From contig MNQK01000008.1 of the NCBI GenBank assembly GCA_001915385.1, forward strand, positions 1 to 35,504: a stretch of DNA of 35,504 nucleotides. Reading direction: 5' to 3'. The notes beneath the pieces were generated by a model. That model worked only from the letters and a program-made list of their open reading frames with translations. It had not been told where the DNA came from and did not search any database. Numbering within the stretch: position 1 is the first letter of the stretch; every line of letters begins with the position of its first letter. This document shows positions 25,575 through 33,233 of the stretch, piece after piece. The translations under genes were made by a program, and so were the position numbers. This DNA is from Bacteroidales bacterium 52_46. GTDB lineage: Bacteria > Bacteroidota > Bacteroidia > Bacteroidales > Muribaculaceae.

Positions 25575-25940
25575 ATGATACAGACAGAATCACGTTTGAC
25601 GGTAGCCGACAACAGTGGTGCGAAAGAGGCCCTCTGTATCCACGTGCTTGGTGGTACAGGTCGTCGTTATGCATCGGTAGGCGATATCATCGTAGTGTCG
25701 ATAAAGAGCGTCATACCTTCATCAGATGTTAAGAAGGGTACGGTATCGAAGGCTGTGGTCGTACGCACCAAGAAAGAGGTGCGTCGTCCCGACGGTTCGT
25801 ATATCCGCTTCGATGACAATGCATGTGTGCTGCTCAATAATGCCGGCGAACTCCGCGGCACTCGTATTTTCGGTCCGGTAGCCCGCGAGCTCCGTGCCAC
25901 TAATATGAAAATCGTTTCACTTGCACCCGAGGTGCTTTAA
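25575..25940 (+). CDS. rplN: 50S ribosomal protein L14
   Basis: L14, 121 aa, which forms intersubunit bridges with 16S rRNA and binds the silencing factor RsfS. MIQTESRLTVADNSGAKEAL, the RRPDGSYIRFDDNACVLLNN segment and RIFGPVARELR are conserved. It is the usual length and is followed by rplX after 15 bp. Confidence 0.98.
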   Translation: MIQTESRLTVADNSGAKEALCIHVLGGTGRRYASVGDIIVVSIKSVIPSSDVKKGTVSKAVVVRTKKEVRRPDGSYIRFDDNACVLLNNAGELRGTRIFGPVARELRATNMKIVSLAPEVL

Positions 25941-25955
25941 TCGAAAGTAAAACAA

Positions 25956-26276
25956 ATGAGCAAAGTAAATATAAAGAAGGGCGACACCGTATATGTCCTC
26001 GCAGGCGATGACCGCACCAAGACCGGCCGTGTTCTTTCAGTTGACGCTGCAAAGAACCGTGCCATCGTCGAGGGTGTCAATATGGTGACCAAGAGCACTA
26101 AGCCCAATGCCAAACATCCCCAGGGAGGTCTCATCAAGATGGAAGCTCCTATCAATATTTCTAATCTCAGCCTTGTAGACCCCAAATCGGGCAAGCCCAC
26201 TCGCGTAGGCTACAAGAAGGGTGACAACGGCGAGAAAATACGTTATTCTAAAAAATCGGGAGAGGAGATTAAGTAA
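25956..26276 (+). CDS. rplX: 50S ribosomal protein L24
   Basis: L24, 106 aa, an initiator of 50S assembly. The KOW motif is at the N-terminus (VNIKKGDTVYVLAGDDRTKT, residues 3-22), followed by GVNMVTKSTKPNAKHPQGGL and INISNLSLVDPKSGKPTRVG. Its stop overlaps the rplE start by one base (TAATG). Confidence 0.97.
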   Translation: MSKVNIKKGDTVYVLAGDDRTKTGRVLSVDAAKNRAIVEGVNMVTKSTKPNAKHPQGGLIKMEAPINISNLSLVDPKSGKPTRVGYKKGDNGEKIRYSKKSGEEIK

Positions 26277-26824
26277 TGAGTACTGCAACCCTTAAGAAAG
26301 ATTATCAGGAGCGTATCGTTCCGGCTCTTACCAAAGAGTTCAACTATACTACAGTAATGCAGGTGCCCCGCCTTGAGAAGATTGTCATCAATCAGGGTCT
26401 TGGCGAAGCCACCCAGGATAAGAAAATCATAGAGACCGCCATCAACGAGCTTACAGCCATCACCGGCCAGAAAGCTGTGGCTACACTTTCGCGCAAGGAC
26501 ATCTCTAACTTCAAGGTGCGTAAGAAAATGCCTATCGGCGTGCGTGTCACTCTCCGTCGCGAGAGAATGTACGAGTTCCTTGAGAGACTGGTGCGTGTGG
26601 CTCTTCCCCGTATCCGTGACTTCAAGGGTATCGAGAGCAAGCTCGACGGCCGCGGCAACTATACCCTCGGTATCAACGAGCAGATTATCTTCCCTGAGAT
26701 CAATATCGACAACATTTCGAAATTGCTGGGCATGAACATCACATTCGTGACATCGGCCAATACCGACGAGGAAGGCTATGCATTGCTCAAACAATTCGGT
26801 TTACCTTTTAAAAACGCAAAATAA
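26276..26824 (+). CDS. rplE: 50S ribosomal protein L5
   Basis: L5, 182 aa, a 5S rRNA-binding protein of the central protuberance. VPRLEKIVINQGLGEATQDK (30-49), TAITGQKAVATLSRKDISNF and LPRIRDFKGIESKLDGRGNY are family hallmarks. Overlaps rplX by one base and is followed by rpsN after 6 bp. In E. coli S8 represses translation at this gene. Confidence 0.98.
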   Translation: MSTATLKKDYQERIVPALTKEFNYTTVMQVPRLEKIVINQGLGEATQDKKIIETAINELTAITGQKAVATLSRKDISNFKVRKKMPIGVRVTLRRERMYEFLERLVRVALPRIRDFKGIESKLDGRGNYTLGINEQIIFPEINIDNISKLLGMNITFVTSANTDEEGYALLKQFGLPFKNAK

Positions 26825-26830
26825 GCAGTT

Positions 26831-27100
26831 ATGGCAAAAGAATCAATGAAAGCCCGTGAGGTAAAGCGTGCGAAACTCGTGGCAAAATATGCAGCCAAGA
26901 AAGCAGCTCTCAAGGCAGCCGGCGACTATGAGGCTCTCCAGCTTCTGCCCAAGAACGCATCGCGCGTGCGTCTGCACAACCGTTGCTCTATCACGGGCCG
27001 TCCCAAAGGCTATATCCGCCAGTTCGGCATCTCGCGTATCCAGTTCCGCGAAATGGCCTCTGCAGGTCTTATCCCCGGAGTAAAGAAAGCGAGCTGGTAA
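26831..27100 (+). CDS. rpsN: 30S ribosomal protein S14, zinc-free long form
   Basis: S14, 89 aa, a late-assembling head protein. It is the long form: the C-x-x-C zinc ribbon of short S14 is absent and only one Cys remains, in LHNRCSITGRPKGYIRQFGI (about 48-67). The C-terminus FREMASAGLIPGVKKASW is conserved. The N-terminal half is rich in Lys and Ala (KYAAKKAALKAAGDYEAL). A 92-bp gap with a hairpin separates it from rpsH. Confidence 0.97.
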   Translation: MAKESMKAREVKRAKLVAKYAAKKAALKAAGDYEALQLLPKNASRVRLHNRCSITGRPKGYIRQFGISRIQFREMASAGLIPGVKKASW

Positions 27101-27157
27101 CCGGCGAGCGAATAAGCCACATAAAAAATGCTTCAGCCAGAAGTTAATTAAATATTG

Positions 27158-27172
27158 TTGGGAAAATCCCAA
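27158..27172 (+). promoter_or_regulatory. Hairpin in the rpsN-rpsH spacer
   Basis: A perfect 6-bp stem TTGGGA/TCCCAA with an AAA loop stands 20 bp before rpsH in the 92-bp gap. A TTGTT/AACAA pairing may extend it. A translational control or processing site is possible. Confidence 0.3.
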
Positions 27173-27192
27173 TCAATTTAAACAACAATAAA

Positions 27193-27591
27193 ATGACAGA
27201 TACAATAGCAGACTACTTAACAAGATTGAGGAATGCAATCAAGGCTAACCACCGCGTGGTGGAGGTGCCTGCCTCAAACTTGAAAAAAGAAATCACCAAG
27301 ATTCTTTTTGAACAGGGCTATATCCTCAACTACAAGTTTGTAGAGGGGGAAAATCCTCAGGGGATTATCAAGATAGCTCTGAAATATGATCCTGTAGACC
27401 GTGTCAACGCCATCAAGGGCCTCAAGCGCGTATCGCGTCCGGGTCTGCGCCAGTACACCGGTTACAAGGACATGCCCCGCGTGCTCAACGGACTGGGTAT
27501 AGCCATCCTTTCGACTTCGCGCGGTGTGATGACGAATAAGAAGGCCGCTGAGATGCAGATAGGCGGTGAAGTATTGTGTTACGTATATTAA
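27193..27591 (+). CDS. rpsH: 30S ribosomal protein S8
   Basis: S8, 132 aa, a primary 16S binder of the central domain and, in E. coli, the autorepressor of the spc operon. MTDTIADYLTRLRNAIKANH at the N-terminus and the C-terminal GLGIAILSTSRGVMTNKKAA (about 99-118) followed by IGGEVLCYVY are typical. It ends 19 bp before rplF. Confidence 0.98.
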   Translation: MTDTIADYLTRLRNAIKANHRVVEVPASNLKKEITKILFEQGYILNYKFVEGENPQGIIKIALKYDPVDRVNAIKGLKRVSRPGLRQYTGYKDMPRVLNGLGIAILSTSRGVMTNKKAAEMQIGGEVLCYVY

Positions 27592-27594
27592 TCT

Positions 27595-27602
27595 TAAGGA
27601 GG
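27595..27602 (+). promoter_or_regulatory. Strong Shine-Dalgarno site of rplF
   Basis: TAAGGAGG lies 8 bp before the ATG at 27611 and is complementary to the anti-SD end of 16S rRNA. Nearly all other genes here have only A-rich sequence before the start, as usual in Bacteroidota. It also decides the rplF start in favour of 27611. Confidence 0.7.
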
Positions 27603-27610
27603 AAATAATT

Positions 27611-28165
27611 ATGTCAAGAATAGGTAAAGCTCCCATTGAGATACCCGCCGGTGTCACAGTTAAGATTGATAACAACGTAGTAACAGTAAAGGGCCCGAAG
27701 GGTGAGCTCAAGCAGGCTGTGAACCCCGAGCTCGAAGTGAAGGTCGAGAATAACCATATCGTCGTGACCCGTCCGAGCGACGACCGCGAGCACCGTGCGC
27801 AGCACGGTCTTTACCGCGCGTTGCTCCACAATATGGTCGTAGGCGTGTCGACCGGATATCGCAAAGAAATGGAATTGGTCGGTGTAGGTTATCGTGCAGC
27901 AGCCACCGGACAGGTGCTTGAGCTGTCGCTCGGTTTCTCACACGCTATATATATCAAGCTCCCCGCTGAGGTGAAGGTAGAGGCCAAGACCGAGCGTAAC
28001 AAAAACCCGCTTATCATCCTCGAGAGCGATGACAAGCAGCTGCTCGGCCAGGTATGCGCCAAGATACGCTCACTGCGTAAGCCTGAACCTTACAAGGGTA
28101 AAGGTATCAAGTTTGTCGGCGAGGTAATCCGCCGCAAGTCAGGTAAATCGGCAGGTGCCAAATAA
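27611..28165 (+). CDS. rplF: 50S ribosomal protein L6
   Basis: L6, 184 aa, near the sarcin-ricin loop at the factor-binding site. It starts MSRIGKAPIEIPAGVTVKID, the standard N-terminus, behind a clear Shine-Dalgarno sequence; an ATG 45 bp earlier overlaps rpsH and is not used. The second domain shows YRAAATGQVLELSLGFSHAI and the signature RSLRKPEPYKGKGIKFVGE. It is followed by rplR after 17 bp. Confidence 0.97.
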   Translation: MSRIGKAPIEIPAGVTVKIDNNVVTVKGPKGELKQAVNPELEVKVENNHIVVTRPSDDREHRAQHGLYRALLHNMVVGVSTGYRKEMELVGVGYRAAATGQVLELSLGFSHAIYIKLPAEVKVEAKTERNKNPLIILESDDKQLLGQVCAKIRSLRKPEPYKGKGIKFVGEVIRRKSGKSAGAK

Positions 28166-28182
28166 TAAAAACAGACAGAATC

Positions 28183-28524
28183 ATGGTATCTAAGATAGAA
28201 AGAAGAAATAAAATCAAAACCCGCATCCGCGGCAAGATTTCGGGCACTGCAGCCCGTCCGCGCATGACGGTGTTCCGTAGCAATAAACAAATCTACGTTC
28301 AGCTCATCGATGACCTGGCAGGCAATACTCTCGCAGCCACTTCGTCGAAGGGTATCGAAGAGGGCACTAAGAGCGAAATCGCTGCCAAGGTTGGCAAAGC
28401 CATCGCTGAGAAGGCGCTCGCACAGGGTATCACCGAAGTGGTGTTCGACCGCAACGGCTACCTTTTCCACGGACGTGTAAAATCATTAGCTGACGCAGCC
28501 CGCGAAGGCGGACTTAAATTTTAA
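28183..28524 (+). CDS. rplR: 50S ribosomal protein L18
   Basis: L18, 113 aa, a 5S rRNA-binding protein of the central protuberance, with L5. RRNKIKTRIRGKISGTAARP at the N-terminus, MTVFRSNKQIYVQLIDDLAG and the end EVVFDRNGYLFHGRVKSLAD identify it. It lies between rplF and rpsE, with a 5-bp gap to rpsE. Confidence 0.97.
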   Translation: MVSKIERRNKIKTRIRGKISGTAARPRMTVFRSNKQIYVQLIDDLAGNTLAATSSKGIEEGTKSEIAAKVGKAIAEKALAQGITEVVFDRNGYLFHGRVKSLADAAREGGLKF

Positions 28525-28529
28525 CAATC

Positions 28530-29048
28530 ATGGCAAAAAGAAATAACCGCGTAAAATCAACCAATGACATTGATTTGAAAGACCGCCTCGTAGCGATTAA
28601 CCGTGTAACCAAAGTAACAAAGGGTGGTCGTACGTTCACTTTCGCCGCGATTGTAGTAGTCGGCAATGAGAACGGCATCGTAGGCTGGGGCCTCGGCAAA
28701 GCCAATGAGGTTACCGCCGCTATCGCAAAGGGTGTGGAGGCTGCCAAGAAGAATCTTATCAAGGTTCCGGTGCACAAAGGCACCATACCTCACGAGCAGG
28801 TTGCCAAGTTCGGCGGCTCGCGCATCATCCTCAAGCCCGCTTCGCACGGTACCGGTGTAAAAGCCGGTGGTGCAATGCGTGCCGTGCTTGAGAGCGTGGG
28901 TATCACTGACGTGCTTGCTAAGTCGAAGGGTTCGTCGAACCCCCACAACCTTGTCAAAGCTACAATCGCAGCCCTCGACGAGATGAGAAGCCCGGCCACT
29001 GTTGCACAGAACCGCGGCATATCAGTTGAACAGGTATTCAAAGGATAA
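28530..29048 (+). CDS. rpsE: 30S ribosomal protein S5
   Basis: S5, 172 aa, which sits at the mRNA entry with S3 and S4 and influences decoding accuracy. The double-stranded RNA-binding-like N-domain has RVTKVTKGGRTFTFAAIVVV (about 25-44) and GWGLGKANEVTAAIAKGVEA. The C-domain has LKPASHGTGVKAGGAMRAVL. Spectinomycin-resistance-type deletions in the KGGR loop are absent. rpmD follows after 5 bp. Confidence 0.98.
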   Translation: MAKRNNRVKSTNDIDLKDRLVAINRVTKVTKGGRTFTFAAIVVVGNENGIVGWGLGKANEVTAAIAKGVEAAKKNLIKVPVHKGTIPHEQVAKFGGSRIILKPASHGTGVKAGGAMRAVLESVGITDVLAKSKGSSNPHNLVKATIAALDEMRSPATVAQNRGISVEQVFKG

Positions 29049-29053
29049 TAACA

Positions 29054-29233
29054 ATGGCACAGATAAAAATCAAACAGATAAAGAGCCGCATCAACTGTCC
29101 CGCAGTACAGAAGCGCACACTTGATGCTCTCGGCTTGAAGAAAATGAACCACATTGTAGTGAAGGAGGCAACTCCCGAAATCCTCGGTATGGTCAACAAA
29201 GTGCATCACTTAGTAGAAGTAACCAACGCCTAA
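29054..29233 (+). CDS. rpmD: 50S ribosomal protein L30
   Basis: L30, 59 aa, a small 50S protein of usual length. The translation opens MAQIKIKQIKSRINCPAVQK, continues RTLDALGLKKMNHIVVKEAT and ends VNKVHHLVEVTNA, matching the family pattern of a central LGL-[KR]-K and terminal MxxKVxHLVxV. It fills the gap between rpsE (5 bp) and rplO (13 bp), the expected place in the spc group. Confidence 0.97.
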   Translation: MAQIKIKQIKSRINCPAVQKRTLDALGLKKMNHIVVKEATPEILGMVNKVHHLVEVTNA

Positions 29234-29246
29234 AATATTTTGAACT

Positions 29247-29693
29247 ATGGATTTAAGTAATTTACAACCGGCCGTTGGGTCAACTAAACAGGGAAAGAGA
29301 ATCGGACGTGGCCAGGGCTCAGGCCGTGGCGGAACATCAACCCGCGGACACAAAGGTGCCAAATCCCGTTCGGGCTACAGCCGCAAGATTGGCTTCGAAG
29401 GCGGTCAGATGCCTTTGCAGCGTCGTCTTCCCAAATATGGTTTCAAGAATATCAACCGTGTATCATACAAGGCTATCAATCTTGACGTACTCGAGGCAAT
29501 GGCCGACGCCGCAAACCTTGAGAAAATCACAGTAGCCGACCTCGTCAAGGCCGGATTCATCAACAAGAAGGCTCTTGTCAAGATACTCGGCAACGGTAAG
29601 CTTACCCACAAGCTGACTGTGGAGGCCAATGCATTCTCGGCATCGGCTGAAAAGGCTATCGTGGAAGCAGGTGGAACCATCGTTAAATTATAA
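29247..29693 (+). CDS. rplO: 50S ribosomal protein L15
   Basis: L15, 148 aa, a late 50S assembly protein. The Gly/Arg-rich N-terminal tail (GSTKQGKRIGRGQGSGRGGT, about 12-31) and GFEGGQMPLQRRLPKYGFKN are characteristic, followed by the globular L18e-like domain ending in KAIVEAGGTIVKL. It is directly upstream of secY (5 bp). Confidence 0.98.
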   Translation: MDLSNLQPAVGSTKQGKRIGRGQGSGRGGTSTRGHKGAKSRSGYSRKIGFEGGQMPLQRRLPKYGFKNINRVSYKAINLDVLEAMADAANLEKITVADLVKAGFINKKALVKILGNGKLTHKLTVEANAFSASAEKAIVEAGGTIVKL

Positions 29694-29698
29694 TCATA

Positions 29699-31024
29699 AT
29701 GAGATTTATTCAAACCATTAAAAACATCTGGACGATCGAAGAGCTGCGCAAGCGCCTTACGGTGACATTCCTCCTCGTCGTTGTCTATCGTCTCGGCTGT
29801 TACGTGGCGTTGCCGGGTATTAACCCGCACGACCTCGTGCAGCTTCAATCGCAGACATCGGGAGGCTTGATGCAGCTGCTCGATATGTTCTCGGGAGGTG
29901 CGTTCTCGCAGGCATCAATCTTTGCCCTGGGTATCATGCCCTATATCACGGCATCGATTGTAATCCAACTCCTGGGCATGGTGCTGCCTTCTTTCCAGAA
30001 GATGCAGCGCGAAGGTGAGAGCGGTCGCCAGAAGCTGAATCAGTATACGCGTTACCTTACGGTGCTTATCCTGCTCGTACAGGGTCCGGCGTATCTGCTC
30101 AACCTGCAGCACACTGTCGGTCTGACACTGACCACGCTCAATGTGCTCTTCCTTACGGTGGTGCTTGCAGCCGGCTCAATGTTTATCATGTGGCTCGGGG
30201 AGAGGATAACCGACCGCGGTATCGGCAACGGTATCTCGTTCATCATCCTCGTGGGTATTATCGCACGTCTTCCCCAGGCGTTGTTCTATGAATTTATCAG
30301 CCGTATGCCGGGCGCACAAGGTTCGCAGGGTGGTTTGATAATGTTCATCATCGAGGTGATTCTTTTGCTTGCAGTCACAATCTGTGCAGTGCTTCTTGTG
30401 CAGGGAACCCGCAAGGTGCCCGTGCAGTATGCCAAGCGCATAGTCGGCAACAAGCAGTATGGCGGTGCCCGTCAGTACATTCCCCTGAAGGTCAATGCTG
30501 CCGGTGTGATGCCTATCATCTTCGCCCAGGCCATTATGTTCATACCGTTGACTTTGGCCGGTTTCGGCCAGAGCTCGGGCGGCTTCTTCGGAGCTTTCAC
30601 CGACATCAACGGATTCTGGTATAATTTTGTTTACTTCATCCTTATCGTGGCATTCACCTACTTCTATACGGCAATCACAGTGCGTCCGACGCAGATGGCC
30701 GAGGATATGAAGCGCAACAACGGTTTCATTCCCGGAGTCAAGCCTGGCAAGAAGACTGCGGAGTATCTTGATGCGATAATGTCGAGAATCACATTGCCCG
30801 GATCATTGTTCCTGGGTATCGTGGCTATCCTTCCGGCATTTGCCCGCTCACTCGGTATCTCGCAGAACTTCGCCCAGTTCTTCGGCGGCACATCGTTGCT
30901 TATTATGGTTGGCGTCGTTCTCGACACGCTTCAGCAGATTGAATCACATCTGATGATGCATCATTACGACGGCCTGATGAAGGAGGGTAAGATTAAGGGG
31001 CGTACCACCGGTAGCGCTTATTAA
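29699..31024 (+). CDS. secY: Protein translocase subunit SecY
   Basis: SecY, 441 aa, the ten-helix channel of the Sec translocon in the inner membrane, working with SecE, SecG and SecA or the ribosome. The N-terminal segment IKNIWTIEELRKRLTVTFLL, the plug-region sequence LLDMFSGGAFSQASIFALGI and GERITDRGIGNGISFIILVG (about 166-185) are hallmarks. The cytosolic loop with VQGTRKVPVQYAKR and the C-terminal loop MAEDMKRNNGFIPGVKPGKK are conserved. It follows rplO and precedes map; no adk intervenes, the usual Bacteroidota order. Confidence 0.98.
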   Translation: MRFIQTIKNIWTIEELRKRLTVTFLLVVVYRLGCYVALPGINPHDLVQLQSQTSGGLMQLLDMFSGGAFSQASIFALGIMPYITASIVIQLLGMVLPSFQKMQREGESGRQKLNQYTRYLTVLILLVQGPAYLLNLQHTVGLTLTTLNVLFLTVVLAAGSMFIMWLGERITDRGIGNGISFIILVGIIARLPQALFYEFISRMPGAQGSQGGLIMFIIEVILLLAVTICAVLLVQGTRKVPVQYAKRIVGNKQYGGARQYIPLKVNAAGVMPIIFAQAIMFIPLTLAGFGQSSGGFFGAFTDINGFWYNFVYFILIVAFTYFYTAITVRPTQMAEDMKRNNGFIPGVKPGKKTAEYLDAIMSRITLPGSLFLGIVAILPAFARSLGISQNFAQFFGGTSLLIMVGVVLDTLQQIESHLMMHHYDGLMKEGKIKGRTTGSAY

Positions 31025-31047
31025 AAATACCTTAAGTTAAACTGACG

Positions 31048-31830
31048 ATGATTTATCTGAAGACACCTCAGGAGATGGAGCAGATGCGCAAGGCATGTGA
31101 CCTTGTGAGCCGGACGCTTGGCGAAATGGCCAAGTGGATTTCTCCCGGTGTTACCACACACAGGCTCGACACCATTGCCAGGGAGTTTATCCTTGACAAT
31201 GGGGGTCGACCCGCCTGTCTGGGCTATCAGGGTTTCCCGGGGACACTTTGCATTGAAGTCAATGAGACGGTGGTGCACGGTTTTCCTTCGAACTATACGC
31301 TCAGGGAAGGTGATATTGTCGGACTTGACACAGTGGCTGAACTTGACGGTTATAACGGGGACCAGTGCTATACTTTCGCCGTGGGAGAAATCTCGGAGGA
31401 AAAAATGGCGCTGTGCCGCACGACCAAAGAATCGCTTTACGCAGGAATAGAGGCATGCGTGCCCGGCAAGCGTATAGGTGACATATCGAACGCTGTCCAG
31501 ACCTACTGCGAGAAGCGTGGCTACAGCATTGTGCGCGAGATGTGCGGACACGGTATCGGCAAGCGCATGCACGAGGACCCGGAGATACCCAATTACGGGC
31601 GCCGGGGCATCGGTCCGATCATAAAGGACGGCATGTGTCTGTGCATAGAACCGATGGTCAATATGGGAAGCCGCAATATAGTCATAGAGAGTGACGGGTG
31701 GACCTGCCGCACACGTGACCGCAAGCCGTCGGCCCACTATGAGCATACGCTGGCGATTATCGACGGCAAGACAGAGGTGCTCACCACATTCGACTATATC
31801 GAGGAAGTGTTGAAGGATAAATTCATTTAG
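31048..31830 (+). CDS. map: Type I methionine aminopeptidase
   Basis: A cytosolic metalloprotease of 260 aa that removes the initiator methionine from nascent proteins. The five metal ligands are visible as Asp94 and Asp105 (IVGLDTVAELDGYNGDQCYT), His168 (MCGHGIGKRMHEDPE), Glu201 (CLCIEPMV) and Glu232 (SAHYEHTLAI). His77 (NETVVHGFP) and His175 complete the active site. It has no N-terminal zinc-finger extension. It begins 23 bp after secY and is 8 bp from infA. Confidence 0.97.
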   Translation: MIYLKTPQEMEQMRKACDLVSRTLGEMAKWISPGVTTHRLDTIAREFILDNGGRPACLGYQGFPGTLCIEVNETVVHGFPSNYTLREGDIVGLDTVAELDGYNGDQCYTFAVGEISEEKMALCRTTKESLYAGIEACVPGKRIGDISNAVQTYCEKRGYSIVREMCGHGIGKRMHEDPEIPNYGRRGIGPIIKDGMCLCIEPMVNMGSRNIVIESDGWTCRTRDRKPSAHYEHTLAIIDGKTEVLTTFDYIEEVLKDKFI

Positions 31831-31838
31831 ACAATTAT

Positions 31839-32057
31839 ATGGCAAAACAATCAGCAATAGAACAAGACGGCACCATTGTAGAATCATTGTCGAACGCAAT
31901 GTTTCGCGTTGAGCTCGAAAATGGTCATCAGATAACAGCTCACATATCGGGCAAGATGCGCATGCATTATATCAAGATATTGCCCGGCGACAAAGTGAGG
32001 GTGGAGATGTCGCCTTACGACCTTTCAAAAGGCCGGATTGCATTCAGGTACAAATAA
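31839..32057 (+). CDS. infA: Translation initiation factor IF-1
   Basis: IF-1, 72 aa, the standard length; an OB-fold protein that occupies the A site during initiation. The markers are MAKQSAIEQDGTIVESLSNA, FRVELENGHQITAHISGKMR and YDLSKGRIAFRYK. It lies between map (8 bp) and rpmJ (18 bp). Confidence 0.97.
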   Translation: MAKQSAIEQDGTIVESLSNAMFRVELENGHQITAHISGKMRMHYIKILPGDKVRVEMSPYDLSKGRIAFRYK

Positions 32058-32075
32058 TAAAAAATCGACAAAAAT

Positions 32076-32192
32076 ATGAAAGTAAGAGCCTCAATCAAGA
32101 AGCGCACTCCCGACAGCAAAATCGTACGTCGCAAAGGTCGCTTATATGTAATCAACAAAAAAAATCCCAAATATAAGCAGCGTCAGGGCTAA
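32076..32192 (+). CDS. rpmJ: 50S ribosomal protein L36, zinc-free form
   Basis: L36, 38 aa. The translation MKVRASIKKRTPDSKIVRRK, GRLYVINKKNPKYKQRQG aligns end to end with the family. The three Cys and one His that bind zinc in the standard form are replaced (KKRTPDSK in place of the C-x-x-C region, INKKNPKYK at the second site), so this is the C-minus version that needs no zinc. It sits between infA and rpsM as expected. A 100-bp gap with a possible promoter follows. Confidence 0.96.
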   Translation: MKVRASIKKRTPDSKIVRRKGRLYVINKKNPKYKQRQG

Positions 32193-32262
32193 AAAGGACT
32201 TCAAGTGTGAAATTTCTGTAACAAGAATGCTTGAAAATAAGCCGCTTCTCAAAATTTTTTGT

Positions 32263-32270
32263 TAATTTTG
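32263..32270 (+). promoter_or_regulatory. Possible -7 box upstream of rpsM
   Basis: TAATTTTG matches TAnnTTTG and lies 22 bp before the rpsM ATG, in the 100-bp gap after rpmJ. No TTTG is found at the proper -33 distance, so it is a half-supported internal promoter for the alpha-operon part. Confidence 0.4.
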
Positions 32271-32292
32271 CAAAAACATTAAGTCAATCAAT

Positions 32293-32673
32293 ATGGCAGT
32301 TAGAATCGTGGGAGTTGACCTCCCCCAAAATAAAAGAGGTGAAATAGCCTTGACATACATCTTCGGTATCGGCCGCAGTGCCGCCAAGTCAATACTTGAG
32401 AAAGCCGGAGTTGACAAAGATATAAAAGTAAAGGATTGGACTGACGCCCAGGCCGCCAAAGTACGTGAAGTAATAGGCGCCGACTATAAGGTAGAGGGTG
32501 ACCTCCGCAGCGAAATCCAGTTGAACATCAAGCGACTGATGGATATCGGTTGCTACCGCGGTATCCGCCACCGTATCGGTCTGCCTGTCCGCGGCCAGAG
32601 CACCAAGAACAATGCCCGTACGCGCAAGGGTCGCAAGAAAACAGTCGCCAATAAGAAAAAAGCTACTAAATAA
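32293..32673 (+). CDS. rpsM: 30S ribosomal protein S13
   Basis: S13, 126 aa, a head protein that forms the intersubunit bridge with L5 and contacts the P-site tRNA. MAVRIVGVDLPQNKRGEIAL, YIFGIGRSAAKSILEKAGVD and the C-terminal GIRHRIGLPVRGQSTKNNAR with a basic tail are diagnostic. It is the first gene of the alpha group and precedes rpsK by 9 bp. Confidence 0.98.
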   Translation: MAVRIVGVDLPQNKRGEIALTYIFGIGRSAAKSILEKAGVDKDIKVKDWTDAQAAKVREVIGADYKVEGDLRSEIQLNIKRLMDIGCYRGIRHRIGLPVRGQSTKNNARTRKGRKKTVANKKKATK

Positions 32674-32682
32674 CGATAAATT

Positions 32683-33072
32683 ATGGCAAAAAAAACAGTC
32701 GCAGCTAAAAAGAGAAACGTCAAGGTTGACGCTGCCGGTCAGCTTCACGTTCACTCATCATTCAACAACATTATCGTGTGCCTTGCCAACAGCGAAGGTC
32801 AGGTCATTTCTTGGTCGTCGGCCGGCAAAATGGGTTTCCGCGGTTCGAAGAAAAACACCCCTTACGCAGCTCAGATGGCAGCTCAGGATTGCGCGAAGGT
32901 CGCTTACGATCTGGGCTTGAGAAAAGTTAAGGCGTATGTCAAAGGACCGGGCAACGGCCGTGAATCAGCAATCCGTACAGTGCACGGAGCCGGAATCGAG
33001 GTTACCGAAATCATCGACGTAACTCCGCTTCCCCACAACGGATGCCGTCCTCCCAAACGCAGAAGAGTATAA
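32683..33072 (+). CDS. rpsK: 30S ribosomal protein S11
   Basis: S11, 129 aa, of the 30S platform, near the E-site mRNA. HVHSSFNNIIVCLANSEGQV, FRGSKKNTPYAAQMAAQDCA and the invariant end HNGCRPPKRRRV identify it. It is 9 bp after rpsM. A 161-bp spacer with a strong hairpin separates it from rpsD. Confidence 0.98.
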   Translation: MAKKTVAAKKRNVKVDAAGQLHVHSSFNNIIVCLANSEGQVISWSSAGKMGFRGSKKNTPYAAQMAAQDCAKVAYDLGLRKVKAYVKGPGNGRESAIRTVHGAGIEVTEIIDVTPLPHNGCRPPKRRRV

Positions 33073-33130
33073 TCTCAGAGAGAAATTTTTAGAGCAGAAT
33101 ACTTTTATCAACACAAACGACTGTGGCAGA

Positions 33131-33184
33131 CAGCGCCGCCGAGTGAATAGACTATAATTTATCACCTCTCTATAGTCGCGGCTG
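33131..33184 (+). promoter_or_regulatory. Structured leader upstream of rpsD
   Basis: GACTATA (33150-33156) and TATAGTC (33171-33177) pair perfectly around a 14-nt loop. The outer sequences CAGCGCCGC (33131-33139) and GCGGCTG (33178-33184) can continue the stem with bulges. It stands 50 bp before rpsD in the 161-bp spacer. S4 autoregulates through mRNA leaders in other bacteria, so this is a candidate S4-binding leader (inference). Confidence 0.45.
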
Positions 33185-33233
33185 CACAGAGCGGGCATAG
33201 ACTGCCTCGGGTCAAGATTAAAAACAGAATAAA

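Noticed and set aside
31021..31899. Minus-strand frame of 292 codons across map
   Set aside because: Complementary to the clearly conserved methionine aminopeptidase gene; the reading is an antisense shadow.
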